Shown here: positions 1-12,900 of the stretch, piece after piece
How the letters are laid out: the number at the start of each line of letters is the position of its first letter
Numbering within the stretch: position 1 is the first letter of the stretch
NCBI RefSeq assembly: GCF_900496995.4
Contig: NC_044019.1
Location: 3,286,001-3,350,000 of the forward strand
Source of the DNA: Aquila chrysaetos chrysaetos
Taxonomy: Eukaryota > Chordata > Aves > Accipitriformes > Accipitridae
Length of the DNA stretch: 64,000 nt
Direction: 5' to 3'
Notes under the pieces: model-generated
Database searches by the model: none
Told to the model about the DNA's origin: nothing
What the model saw: the letters and a program-made list of their open reading frames with translations, nothing else
Program-made: the position numbers and the translations under genes

Positions 1-782
1 GCTCGTCCTGCGATTCACGGTGCCCCGGAGCTTGGGGTTACAACACGTGGGGAGCTGGCGGAGATTTCTGTGCGGATACATCCTGGAAACGTGGAAACAG
101 CTGGAAAACATGAGAAATCAAAGCCCGTTTGGGAGCTGAAGTTGATAGCGGTGGTTTACAATGGCAGGGAAGAGTTCAGATTAAATAAATTCCCTGCAGG
201 GGATGGATGTTATTTTTATTCCTCTAAGCATTAACGTTTAGCTTTAGCAGCAACATCCTGTTGACACCTTTCTGCTGCCTGAATCTCATTTGAGTTGCTT
301 GTTACTCCATAAGCCAGTATTTGAGGTTTTGAAGTCACTTCTGAGGGCCAGATTTGACCCTCCCAGTGTTTTAAGTCACTGCCAACTAGATGGACTGTCC
401 ATCTAGGACTTGTACTGGTACCGGGCTGTCTTTAAACAGAAGCTCAGCAGCTCTGAAACACCGAGAGCCTGGACACAAGCTGAGCACGTCAGAGGATCTC
501 CAGGATAGTGGTAGGAATGGAATAAAAGCAACACAGCAGGGGAGCCTTTCTGCCACCTTCCCGGGGGGGTAGACTGGACCCTAAAGGCACAGCTGCAGGA
601 AAAAGCTTATTTTGCAGTTTCTCCACATTGATTTTTGTGTTTGCCTTTGCAGCTTGCCTGACACAGTGTCTCACCTTGCTCTGAATAGGGCTGCTTGGGT
701 TCCTTCTTCCTAATACTCGAAGCTGCTTCCATGCCTGGCTCCAAGGGGGAGCTGCTCCTTAGTGTTTTATTCCTTCTTACAG
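1..782. other. MACF1 intron (incomplete at left edge)
   Basis: This is intronic sequence up to the first readable acceptor (CCTTCTTACAG, ending 782). I see no exon, repeat or RNA gene in it. Confidence 0.7.
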
Positions 783-3700
783 GCAGAAGCAGCTGGAGGA
801 CATCTTGGTCCTGGCAAAGCAGTTCCATGAAACCACGGAGCCTGTGTCAGACTGGCTGTCGGTGACGGAAAAGAAACTGGCCAACTCCGAGCCCATCGGT
901 ACCCAGACTGCCAAAATCCAGCAGCAGATCAGTCGGCACAAGGTAGGACCCGTGCGTGATCGGGAGCTGCCGATGGAGGTGGTTGCTATTGGGTCCCACT
1001 CAGGTGGTTGTTCCTGCCACGGCGAGGGGGTTTTTGGCACGAGCAAGTATTGGAGGAGTTTTCCAGGCTGCTTTATGTACAGAGAAGGCTGCAAACCCTA
1101 ACCCACCAGTGTGGGTAAATATGAAACTGCTGTCTTCGCACCTCGCAGCGAATGTATCTGGCTCTGGATAGAAAAACCATTCCTGTTGTTGTTGTGTTTC
1201 TTTTAAACCTTTTTTATTTCGATGCAGTTTGCCCATTCACGGGTGGGTTTTGTGTCTCCTTCATCCCTTCAGTTGCATTCATTGTTTCTGTTTCCCCATT
1301 TATGTTTGGTTTTGGTTTGGTTTTGTCCATTTTTTCACTCATTTTCCTTTCTGTTGTCCATTTTATCCTCCCGGCATTCAGGCTCTAGAGGAAGAGATAG
1401 AGAGCCACGCGGCCGACGTCTCTCGGGCGGTCGGTGTCGGGCAGTCCCTCTCCTCCCTGAGCTGTGCCGCCGAGCGGAGGCTGCTGGCAGAGAAGCTAGA
1501 CTCTCTGCAGACCCGCTACGGCGAGGTCCACGACCGGTGCTGCCGGAAGGCAGCGCTGCTGGATCAGGCGCTGTCTAACGCCAGGCTCTTTGGGGAGGAG
1601 GAGGTGGAAGTGCTCAACTGGCTGGCTGAGGTCGAGGACAAGCTCGGCTCGGTATCCGTAAAGGATTACAAACGGGACGTCCTGCAGAAGCAGCATGCCG
1701 ACCAGCTGGTATTTTCCATTTTCTTCCATGTTTATGTTGTTTATTTCGTTGCATTTATCTGGTTTTATTTTTGTTTCTGGTCTGACTTTAATTTTGCGAA
1801 GTTTGTTCCGCTGCTGGTTCTCTTCTAGGCTTGGAGAAGCGTAAAGAGATTTCATGTGTTAAAAACAATAATTGTGGCCCCAAAAATGGGTTTCCTGGGG
1901 GGAAAACTTCAAATGATTCATTTGCTTTGTGAACAATGTCTGAGCGAGCTTGGCCACCCCGTGCCTTTAGAAAGCTGGATGCTGTTTCCAAGAATGAGAG
2001 CTTGAAAAGCCCAGTGGGTTTTCTGAGCCAGGCTGGCCACCGAGGAAGCCGTCTGCTTCCGCTCCCCGGGGGCCGTGCAAGCTCTTTTCAAGAGTGAGGT
2101 TATGTCTAATACAAGGGCAAGTTCTTTGGTAACACGTATCCAATGGGGTGGGATGGGTTTGCTCTAAGATTTGAGCCTTTGGGTCCCAGAAGTCCCAATA
2201 ACTCCCGTAGCAGGAGAAGGATGACTGGACAAGTATCAGATCTGCTGTCCACCCTTCTCGTGCTCAGTAGGAGCCGTTCGTGCACTCCTTAGAATCTCTG
2301 GCTGGCAGGATTCGGGGACCTCCCCGCAGAAGGGTAACCCCAATTGCCTTTCTCTCCAGGCTTTGAATGAGGAAATTGTGAACAGGAAGAAGAACGTGGA
2401 CCAAGCCATTAGAAACGGGCAAGCTCTTCTGAAGCAAACCACAGGTAACACGAAGATCTGGGCACGCTCTGGCCGATGTGGGGGGTCCGGGAAGCCCCCC
2501 GTCCTCCACATCGTCTTCCCTGGGAAGTCCACGCTCTGCAGCGATACGTTGTTCGGGGGAAGGCTGTTCTCCCTTGGGTCTAATTTCCTTTCGGATACTC
2601 CCAAAGTAGCTGTTTTGCATCCAGACCTGGATGCCAAGCCATAAGCACTCCAGCTTAGTAAATCCCAAGTACCAACTTCGCAGCTTCGTGAGCGGGTGAT
2701 TCCCACCAGCGGCGTGGTGATGCTCAGCACTGAGCAGCCCTGCAATGCAAGGGAGGGTTTTCTCATTGCATCCAGCTGCTAAATCACATGGAAAGAGGTT
2801 AAAAATACACCCAGCCCTTTCCTAATATTGCTTTCCCATACTGAGCAGTTGTTGCTGTTGCCACGTGGGTGTGAGTTTATGTTTATGAGTGGGAAGAAAG
2901 GTCGGGGCAATGCATTTCCTTCAGATGTGGTCTGCTCAGAGCAGATGTACAGACCTCTGTCCTTGTGGGAGCCGTGTAGCAGGAAGAGTGATTACAAAGA
3001 ATGTGGCTTGCAGTTTCTTGTCCTCTCGGAAATAGCAGTAAAGAGTGAACTGGACCTTTTTTTCTTGGAGCTGTGGCACGTTAGTTGAGAACCGAGTTGT
3101 GGTGGCTTTGGGGCTTGTGGCAAAGCCAGGCTTCGCAGCACGCTTCCTTCCTGTTCAGGGAGGAGGTGGACATTACACTGGCTGGTAGAAAATGTCAGCT
3201 CGAACAGTACCTTCCCGGCTGTAAAAATAGGCTGCAAAGTTGCACTGATATATAGAAAAGTGAGACTGAAATTAGCTATTTAAAACGGGGGGGGGGAACA
3301 GGGCAGGTGGCTGCTTCAACCTTCCTGCAGCCCCCCCAGCCCAGCATCATTTGCCCCTTGCTGCTGTCTCGCAGGGGAGGAGGTGTTGCTGATCCAGGAG
3401 AAGCTGGATGGAATTAAGACCCGCTATTCAGACATCACCGCTGCCAGCTCCAAGGCGCTGCGCACGCTGGAGCAGGCTCGGCAGCTGGCCACCAAGTTCC
3501 AGTCCACGCACGAGGAGCTCACCGGCTGGATGAGCAAAGTGGAGGACGAGCTGGCTTCCAGTGGGGGACAGTCCCCCGCCGGCGAGCAGATACCCCAGTT
3601 CCAGCAGAGGCAAAAGGTGGGGGCTGGCAGAGCAGCACCCAAGGAACGGGGACACGAGGGTGGGAGCCGGTGGGGGTTTGCTCGCTGTTTTGAGAGGCCT

Positions 3701-3978
3701 GGGAGGAGCTGGAGAGGGATGTCACCTGCAGAGCGCTGAGAAGGACATATGTCCGTGGGTGCCTTCCACAGGAGCTGAAGAAGGAGGTGATGGAGCACAG
3801 GCTTGTCCTGGACACGGTGAATGAGGTGAGCCGAGCTCTCTTGGAGCTGGTTCCCTGGCGAGCCCGCGAAGGGCTGGATAAACTCGTGTCGGACACCAAC
3901 GAGCGCTACAAGCTGGTCAGCGACACCGTCAAGCAGAGGGTGGAAGAAATCGATGCTGCTATTCAGAGGTCTCAACAG
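783..3978 (+). CDS. MACF1: MACF1 spectrin-repeat exons, window exons 1-5
   Basis: Exons are 783-942, 1382-1708, 2360-2444, 3375-3616 and 3772-3978. They encode heptad-rich helical sequence of the spectrin type, for example [14 protein letters not shown], then conserved tryptophans in VSDWL and [12 protein letters not shown]. Exon 3 ends in phase 1 and joins exon 4 across a Gly codon (TTG-EEVLL). The spectrin rod acts as a flexible spacer between the actin-binding head and the microtubule-binding tail. Introns between these exons are 0.16-0.93 kb and show no other gene. Confidence 0.94.
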
Positions 3979-6900
3979 GTAATTTAATAACCCCGCCAGA
4001 GGCTGACGCCTTTTCTCGGGAGAGTGGGAGCGAGCGGCTTGGCGTCGCTCCAGCCCGCGCAGCGCGATGGCGGCGGGAGGGATAGCAAGCGCAACCCGAC
4101 AGGAGGGCCAAATCCTGTCGGGAATGCCAAGAAATGAACGGGCCCCACCAGCAGTGTGTGGCAGCAGGGCTGGTTTCTGACCCGTCCCGTCGCGTGTGGT
4201 TCGGATAGGATAACTCTGGGGCAGCACCACGTTATCCCCACCTGCGGGCTTTTGCTTGCTTGGGTGACGTAGATGGTGTAAAACCGACGACAGGTGACTT
4301 TCAGGCCTGGAAGAATGTCATCCCCTGTTGTGATAGCACAGAGATTTGTTCCAGGCGAACAGTCCTCTCAAAAAAGGCTTGTTCTGCATGGGCTGGAGGC
4401 TGTGGAGCGCTGTGAATAACTGCCCTCGCTGGCTTTGAGCGCTGACTCCACGAAGCTGAGCGTGCAGGCAAAATGATTGTGTAAAACAGAGGCGTCCCCT
4501 TCCCTGTGGGCAGGGAGGCTGTAGAGAAGGGTGCCTGCCCTGCTGCGCTGAGCGCCTGTGCAGCAGTGATGCTCTGTGCCCCAAAAACCAGCTGCGGGAG
4601 CCGCCGGCCGTGGGAGAGCGGCTGCTGCTTCTCTCGGAGGGGAGCTTGGAGTCAGAAACCTGTGTCCACCCCGATGTCCCCTTCTCCTCCTTGCCTCTGC
4701 ATGCCCGGGCGAGGCGTTTGTCCCCATGCATCCCACTGGGTCCCCCCCGGCATGTCTCCCACCATCCCCAACTGGCCGTGCGCTCCATCCCTGCTGCCCA
4801 TCACTAACCTGTCCTTTCCCGTGTGCCAGTACGAGCAGGCGGCCGACGCGGAGCTGGCCTGGGTGGCTGAGACCAAGCGAAAGCTGATGGCTCTCGGTCC
4901 CATCCGCCTGGAGCAAGACCAGACGACGGCTCAGCTGCAGGTGCAGAAGGTACGTGCGCGCTCGCTGCTGGGGGGGGGACACGGGGTGGGCAGCGAAGGA
5001 GGGATGCCGTTTGCATGATGAGCTGGGGCGTGTAGCGCTGAGCCCAGAGCAGGACGAGAGATGCAACGCTTGGCCTTGGTAAGCAGAAGGAAAAAACAAG
5101 GGAGAAGCAGGATTTAGAGAAATGAAGTGTTTGGCCTCTAAAGGAAAAAGCCTCCTGTCCGTCTGCGGGAGCCAAAACCTTTGCACGGCCGTTTAGGGCT
5201 GAATGGGTGCTTTTGCCTGGACTCCCTCGAGAGAGCAGCTCCTTCCAAAGGCTTTCCCTGTGGCCGCTGGAGCGAGCTCTGTCTGGGTCTTGCAGGTGCT
5301 GGCAGCAGGAAAGGTTTAGAGAAATGTATATATTGATTAATGAGGATGCTTTTACATTTGCTTTTTGCTCATTGTTCCTTGCAGTGGGGGACTCCTCGTT
5401 TCCCTCCCAGCAGCCAAACGTGGAACAAAGAGACGCTGGGGTTTTTTTATATCTTTGAGATGAGCTCATGCTTAAAAGAACGTGCACTTTAAATAAACGG
5501 CCCTTTTCTTCCCTTACCAGCCTCAGCAATCAGGGCAGCATACAGGCTTATTGGATTTTAAAAAAAAAAAAAAAAAAAAAAAAGACATTGTTATAAGGGA
5601 CGGGGACTGAACCGTTGAGCATTAAGTTAAATTGAGCTCAGCTTGGCTTCCCGCTGTTAATCATGTGGACCTTGGGAACGGCAAAGTTATTGGTAGATGT
5701 AGTTCTGGAGAGCATCGTTTTGGGGGGTTAACGTGTTCGCTAATGAATGGATGGTGGAGCTTTTCCTCTGGTAAGGACCCTGGGTGTGGAAGTGGACTGA
5801 TACCTCATTTCAAGAGCTGTTTTCAGGCCTTTGAAAGAGAGAGGTTGATGTAGATGAGTCATGAGAAAAACATGCAGTAATCTGCATTTTCAGCCAGATT
5901 TTCAGTGTGCTGCAGGACACTTGTGCTGAGTTTTGCGTGATCTCTGCGGCGCTGAGTTCTCCTGCCTGCTACAGCTGGCGCAGGCAGGAGGGTCCCGTGG
6001 ATGAGCTGGGGGAGAGGTTGGGCTCGGCTCTGATTTCTTTCCTTTCTTTGGACGTTTCCTTTCTGCAGGCTTTTTCCATCGACATTATTCGGCACAAAGA
6101 CTCCATGGATGAACTGTTCAGCCAGCGCAATGAGATCTTTGGGACATGTGGGGAGGAACAAAAAGCTGTTCTCCAGGTGAACCTCCCTCTGCTATTTACT
6201 GCGACGGGGGAGACGGAGCGGGGAGAGAGGCGAATTCTCAGCTCTTGCACAGGCTGAAGTAGTTTAAAATTACTCCATCTTTAGTAATTCCCACCAGCGT
6301 TAGCAGAAATCTCTTTACATTTATTACTCTCCTTTATTGCATATTTTTATTGCAGTGTTTGTGGATGGGGGGGGACAACAGAGATTTCTGAGGCTGCTTT
6401 AATTGGAATTACAGCTTGCACGCGTGGAAGGCCACCAAAGGCACCTCCTGCTCTTCCAGCTCACAGCATGCAGCTGGCGCTTTTCCTGGGCCCTTTTGCA
6501 TCCCTCGCTAGAACTCTTTTCCCTCTTTTTTTAGGAGAAAACCGAGTCCCTGGTGCAGCAGTACGAAGCCATCAGTCAACTCAACTCGGAGCGCTACGCT
6601 CGCTTGGAGCGTGCCCAGGTCCTGGTCAACCAGTTCTGGGAGACCTACGAGGAGCTGAACCCATGGATCGAGGAGACGCAAGCCCTCATCTCCCAGCTGC
6701 CCCCTCCGGCCATCGATCACGAGCAGCTCAAACAGCAGCAGGAGGACATGAGGGTAAGAGGACGCAGAGTTTGCGTCTCCTGCGCCATCGGTTCTTCTAC
6801 CTTAAACAGAGGCGCAGCGCTCGCAGAGGCGAGAGCACCTTTTTTCTAATTTTTTCTGATTTTTTTTTTCCCATTCTCTTCTTTTTGGGGATCCTTCCTA

Positions 6901-9900
6901 TGTAATACAAGTGTGCTGTGAGTGTACCATGTGGAAATCACTAGTTACGTTGGAGCACTTCTTACTAAAATACAGATTGCACCCAAGGGAGCCTGGCTGC
7001 CTTCGGATCTCCTGCCTGATTGTGGCAGGGAAAACCGCTTTGTGCTTTTAGGGTAGGGAGCTGCAAAGCGAATTTTCTCAGTGGGGTCCCCCGTGGGGCT
7101 GTGGGGAGGGTCAGGAGCCGGCCGTGCCGGGGAAGGACCCGTGCCGGGCAGTGTGCCGGCGCATGCAGAGCCATAGCCATGTTAGGAAGAGCCGAGTGCC
7201 ATGTGCTTGGCAGATGCTGGGTCAAGAAATCCACGGTGTGAGTTCGCTACCAGATACGATCGCTGCTCTTGGAGCGTTGCATGAAACAAATAGGCAGCGG
7301 CTTTCAATAGATTTCTAAACAAATGTATTTTTTTCCCTCTATTCCCTAGCAACTGAGAGAGTCCATTGCTGAACATAAGCCTCATATCGACAAGCTGCTG
7401 AAAATCGGACCGCAGCTCAAGGACCTCAACCCCGAGGAAGGGGAGATGGTGCAGAAAAAATACTCGACGGCTGAGGCCATGTATGCCAAAATCAAGGAGG
7501 AGGTGTGTCAGCGGGCTCTCGCACTTGACGAAGCCGTCTCGCAGTCCACCCAGGTATGCTGGCATGCAAAGGAGCCGAGTCTTCTTATCGCAGTCTCCTG
7601 GGGAAGCCACGTGCTTTGAAATGCAGTTTTATTCTGAGTGTTACAATTGTAAAACCCTTTATAAGGCACAACGTGGTCAGACACCTCCAGGGTAGTTTCC
7701 TGCCGCTCGGCGCTGGCTGCGAAAGCGGGGGAAAAGGCGTTTGAATCTTGACATAGTAAATAGGGTAATAAATTTTTACAACCTCAGTAATGATGCTTGT
7801 TCAAAGGGGCTGTTTTGGCATCCACCCAAGGTTGGAAGGGCCCAGAGAGCCTCTTGAAAGAGCTTGGAGAGATAAGTTTCATTTCTGATAAGCTGTGTGT
7901 GCAGTGAACAGCCATGGGATCCTTTGTATGGGAGAGTTAACGGTTGTCTCCAGGGCCTGGGCATCTCCAGAGAAGGTCGGTGACTGCAGGAGCAGAGGTA
8001 CGAAAGGAGGGCCAGAGACCGTAGGTGCTAAAGTCCAGAAAGGGGGTGAAGAGTTCCTGCCGCTGAGGGTTTACGACCCCTAGTTATGTTTCATTTCACT
8101 CCGTGTTACCGTAGCACAGTTGGTTTTTGTCATGTCTGGGTTTTTATTTTTTTATTCCTGTATTGTGTAGTCACTTCTCTTGGTTTGCACTTGTATTAAC
8201 TCCGAGTTTTTCCCCCCCACACCTCCCTCCCGTCTCATCTCTCACTCCCATTGTGGAATGTGTTATCTGTGTGTGTTGCTGCCTGTGCCCGTCCTCCCCA
8301 CATGGTCCCATTTCATTCTTGTGTTGACTGCGCCCCACCATTGCAGATTACAGAGGTAAGCCCCACCACCACAGATGTTCATTTACACTCTTTCTTTGGG
8401 CTGATTCTATTTTACACCCGGACTTTTATTTCTGGTCCATGCACAGCTCAGCAAAACGTGCTTAAAAATTAACTCTGGGGGCCTGAAATCATGTTTCTGA
8501 GATGGCTTTCGTTGCATTGCCGCCTGGTCTCAGCCGTGGCCAGCTTCTGCTGAGAATGCTTCCTGCAAAGCAGAGGTTTTGCTTTCAGAGCGTTTTACAG
8601 ATGCACAGAGCTTTCTGCTCTAGCTGGACTTGCCGGTTTGCTCCTGCTTGTTGGCTGAGCCAGCGCGCCCCTGATCAACTTTGCACCGAGAGCCCGTCTC
8701 CTCTCTGCTGTTAGAGCTGGCGAACCAACGCTGGTGTCCTGCAGAGACGGACCAGAGCTCTGGCAGCCAGAGTGCAGAGCTGTCCTTCTCACCAGCAGAG
8801 ATGGTTTGGGATCTTTAAGGCCAAAGTTGACTTTTCTTTAAAGAAAAATAATAGTAAACCCTGCTAGACCCCCCTCACTCTTGGCTTTCTGGTTCCGCTT
8901 ATGTTGAAGCCCCAGCTCCGTGGCAGCTCGCTCCTCCCCGTGTGCATGCAGCCTTCCACCATCTCCCGCTGACCCTGCCGGGGTGGTTTTCTCGCTGGCG
9001 TTGCACCAAGCGGAGATTTCCGTCAGCACCAAACACAGGCGCTTTTCCAGCAGCTTCTTTGCACGGATGCTCAAACCACCGGGCTTGGGTTTTCTTGCCA
9101 CGCTGCCTGTCCACAAGAAGCGGGACAGTGGTCAAAAATGTGAATTTTGTAGGCTCGAATCTGGTGACAAATCGCTGCTGTGTTTGGTTCACAGTTGCCT
9201 GTGCCGGCTCTGTGGGTCTATATGGCTGACGTATGGTTTGAGCTGGTGCAGCCTGGGGCTGTTGGCAGCAGAGGAAAGCAGAGGCAGGTGTGAACAGGAG
9301 GCTGCAGGTTTAATTGCTGTTGCAGGCAATGTTTGTCCTCTCCGAGAGGCCGCTGGGTGCAGCGCTAAGGGCTGTTGCACACGCAGGGAGTGATGCAGCG
9401 TTGCTTAATCTCATCTCGCCCTGCCCTAATGGACTTGCTCTTCTCCAGTTCCATGATAAGATCGAGCCCATGCTGGAGACGCTGGAGACCCTCTCCTCCC
9501 GCCTGCGCATGCCACCCCTCATCCCCGCCGAGGTCGATAAGATCCGGGAGTGCATCAGCGAGAACAAAAATGCCACGGTGGAGCTGGAGAAGCTGCAGCC
9601 CTCCTTCGAGGCTCTGAAACGCCGTGGGGAAGAGCTGATCGGCCGATCGCAGGGAGCGGACAAGGACCTGGCAGCAAAAGGTATCTCCGGGTGGATTTAA
9701 CAGGAGGTGCTGGCTGGGCCGGTAGCAGTGCCCCGCTTCTCCTACCCAAACCGTGGCCCCATCACTGTCGGGGAGGCTTTGATGTCCCAGGGGCGTATTT
9801 CAGAGGGTCTCCTGGCCTTAGGAGGAAGGATGAGTCCTCTGCACGCAGTTGTCTGGTGCCTGCTTCCATCTGGAGCAGACAGGGTGGTATCAGCCGGAGG

Positions 9901-12900
9901 AGAAAGAAGGATTTGTGGCTGCTCAAGCAGAGGTTTCAGCTCAGCTGAGCTGAGCATTCATCCTGAGCTGGTCTCTTGTGGCAACCGTTGGTGGCCCCTG
10001 TGAAATGATTTGTTGGTGTCGATTCAGCATCTAATGGAGGGAAGGAACATCCCCAGCACAAAAAGACCTGTCAACACGATTGGCACTAATTGGCACCTTT
10101 CTTGGCAGCTCAACAGCCAGCTCATGGACTGAGTGAGCATAGGCTTCACGCTAGAGGTGGCCAGAACAGAGGTTCGTTGGAGGAGAGTGTGTGGGCAAAT
10201 TTGCCCTGAGCTTGCCTGTGCATAATAAAGGCTTTATTTCTGCAAGCTCGAGCTTCTCATGTCCCTCAGTATGTCTCAGAGTTAATGCTCTGATAGTCCT
10301 GGTCATCATTCCCATTTGAATATTCTCTTGGCTGTTTCTAAGTGGGAAGTGTTTGCAAAATGGTTTTGAGTTGTAAAAAGGTTTCCTTCTTCACTGAATG
10401 TTTTTGTTCCCTTCCTCAGTAATCCAGGATAAGTTGGATCAGATGGTCTTCTTCTGGGAAGACATCAAAGCTCGGGCAGAGGAACGTGAAATGAAGTTTC
10501 TTGATGTCCTGGAGCTTGCAGAGAAGTTCTGGTACGACATGGCAGCCCTCCTGACTACCATCAAAGACACGCAGGACATCGTTCATGACCTGGAGAGCCC
10601 AGGCATTGACCCCTCCATCATCAAGCAGCAGGTGGAAGCGGCAGAGGTGAGGACCGTGGGACTGTACCTCTGTCTGGAGCTTGTCTGCACCCAGCTTGTA
10701 AGCTAAACTGGGACAGATCTTAGATATGAGCATGGCCAGAGGTGGTTGTAAAACAGTTCTGTAGGCAGTCAGTCGGATTATGAAATGTTACTTCCATTGC
10801 AATTTGGAACTGCAAGGAAAAAAACAGAAGTGTATTTCACATATCCCTCACCACCACCACCACCACCCCCTGTTCCAGACAAGGAAATGATGCTTAAATC
10901 ACTTTATCTGCTGCTGTTTTGGGAAGCTTATCGAGCGTGCGGTCAGAGTTGTGTGCCCACTTGTTTTGAGTGATGTGGAAGTTTGCGCAGTTCTGCTCCC
11001 AGTCTGAGTCGAAGGCATCTGAGTACTGTCTAGCGTGGGAAGTGTATATTTAGATTTTGGTTAGACCAGAGATAAGCGTAAAGCTGGATGGGCTTGGATT
11101 TGTATGTTGTTGGTTGTTTCAAATAAGTGGTGAAATCCACTTCAGGTGGATTTGACTTGACTTGGACCTTGGGGAGCAGGGATGTTTCTTTATGCTCTGC
11201 TAAGTTTGTTCTTGCTGTTTGCCTTTTATAACCATTCTGACTTTGGTTTGCAACTCTGAAGTCTCAAAACCTAATTCCTATATTGACAAAATACTCCTGT
11301 AAACAGTACATCTCTTGTAAACAACATCTTCAGCCAGGCAGTTCAGGCACACGTCAAGCTAAATAGAGATGTTCTTATTTTAGTTCCCCCAACCCCTGCG
11401 CACAGCAGCATTGCTTCCAGAGGTGGGAGCAGACCAGATTGGTGGTGGTGATGCTGGTGAGCCAGACAGCCGTCTGCTCGCTGTGTAACCTGGTCCCGGG
11501 GTCTGGTGTCGGCCAGGGTGCAGGACACCAGAGCAGGACAGACTCTCCATGCTTTAGCCCTCCTGTTCATGGGGCAAATTTGGAAGAGTGTTTAATAAAA
11601 AAAACATTTTTCTTTTGTCGCTGTGTTATATGCAGACTATTAAAGAGGAGACGGACGGCTTGCACGAAGAGCTGGAGTTCATCCGTCTCCTTGGAACCGA
11701 TTTAATTTTTGCCTGTGGCGAAACTGAGAAACCAGAAGTGAAAAAGAGCATTGATGAGGTAGGAAAACCAGCAGCCTCTCCTTCAGGTAAAATCAGGTAG
11801 GAGCAAGTGGGAGCTCCGGTAGAAGAGCCTAATGAATTTTGTGGACAATCTTGTGTTCCGCAGATGAACAACGCGTGGGAGAATCTAAACAAAACGTGGA
11901 AGGAGAGGCTTGAAAAGCTTGAAGAAGCCATGCAGTCGGCTGTGCAATACCAAGATACGCTTCAAGTAAGAGGCAGGGCTGTTTGTGTGGAGTGGGTAGA
12001 CCTTGGGAACGCCACTGCGAATACTCTCCCTGGGGTTGTACTGGGATTTGCACTAATGTAAAGCAGAAAACATCTCTTGGGCGAGCATTTGCAGCCTCTG
12101 ATAGAGCCTGGGCTCAACAACCAGCTCCAAGGAAGAGCAGATATTTGATTGCATTTGTCTTCCCAAATCTGTTTTCATTTCTGCATGAAGCAGCAGGATG
12201 AGCCTGGCTGCCGTCAGGTCCTTGAGCTGGAAGCAGGAGAGGGAAGGAAAAAGCTTGTAAAAGCGAGTGCTGGCCAAGCAGGCATCTCTGCCCCAAAAGA
12301 CAAGTTTCGTGGTTGCAGGGTGATGGAGGCACCAGCCCCGTTTCCCCGACCAGCTGCGGGAGGAGCACGCTTTGCCATTCCCTTTGCTAACGATGTCTAC
12401 GCTCCTTTCAGGCCATGTTTGACTGGCTGGATAACGCCGTGATCAAACTCTGCAACATGTCTCCTGTCGGCACTGACCTCAACACGGTTAAGGAGCAAAT
12501 GAATGAGATGAAGGTACGCGGGCGGAGTGGGACCAGACCTCCGGTGCTTGCTTTGCATCGCAGAGCTCATGCTCCAGTGATTCATTTTGTTCTGGTTTTT
12601 GTCCTGCTTGTTTTGGCAGGAGTTTAAAATGGAGGTTTACCAGCAGCAGATTGAGATGGAAAAGCTTAATCACCAAGGTGAACTGATGCTAAAAAAAGCT
12701 ACAGATGAGACAGACAGAGACATCATAAAGGAACCACTGACAGAGCTGAAACATCTCTGGGAGAATTTGGGCGAGAAAATTGCTCACAGACAGGTAGAGA
12801 GAAGATCTGGGCTTTCGCAAGTGCGGGGTTGAAACTCGCTGGGATGCTCCCCCTCCTTCCTGACTTAAACTTTCCTTTACCTTCCCTGTCCTTGCCCAGC

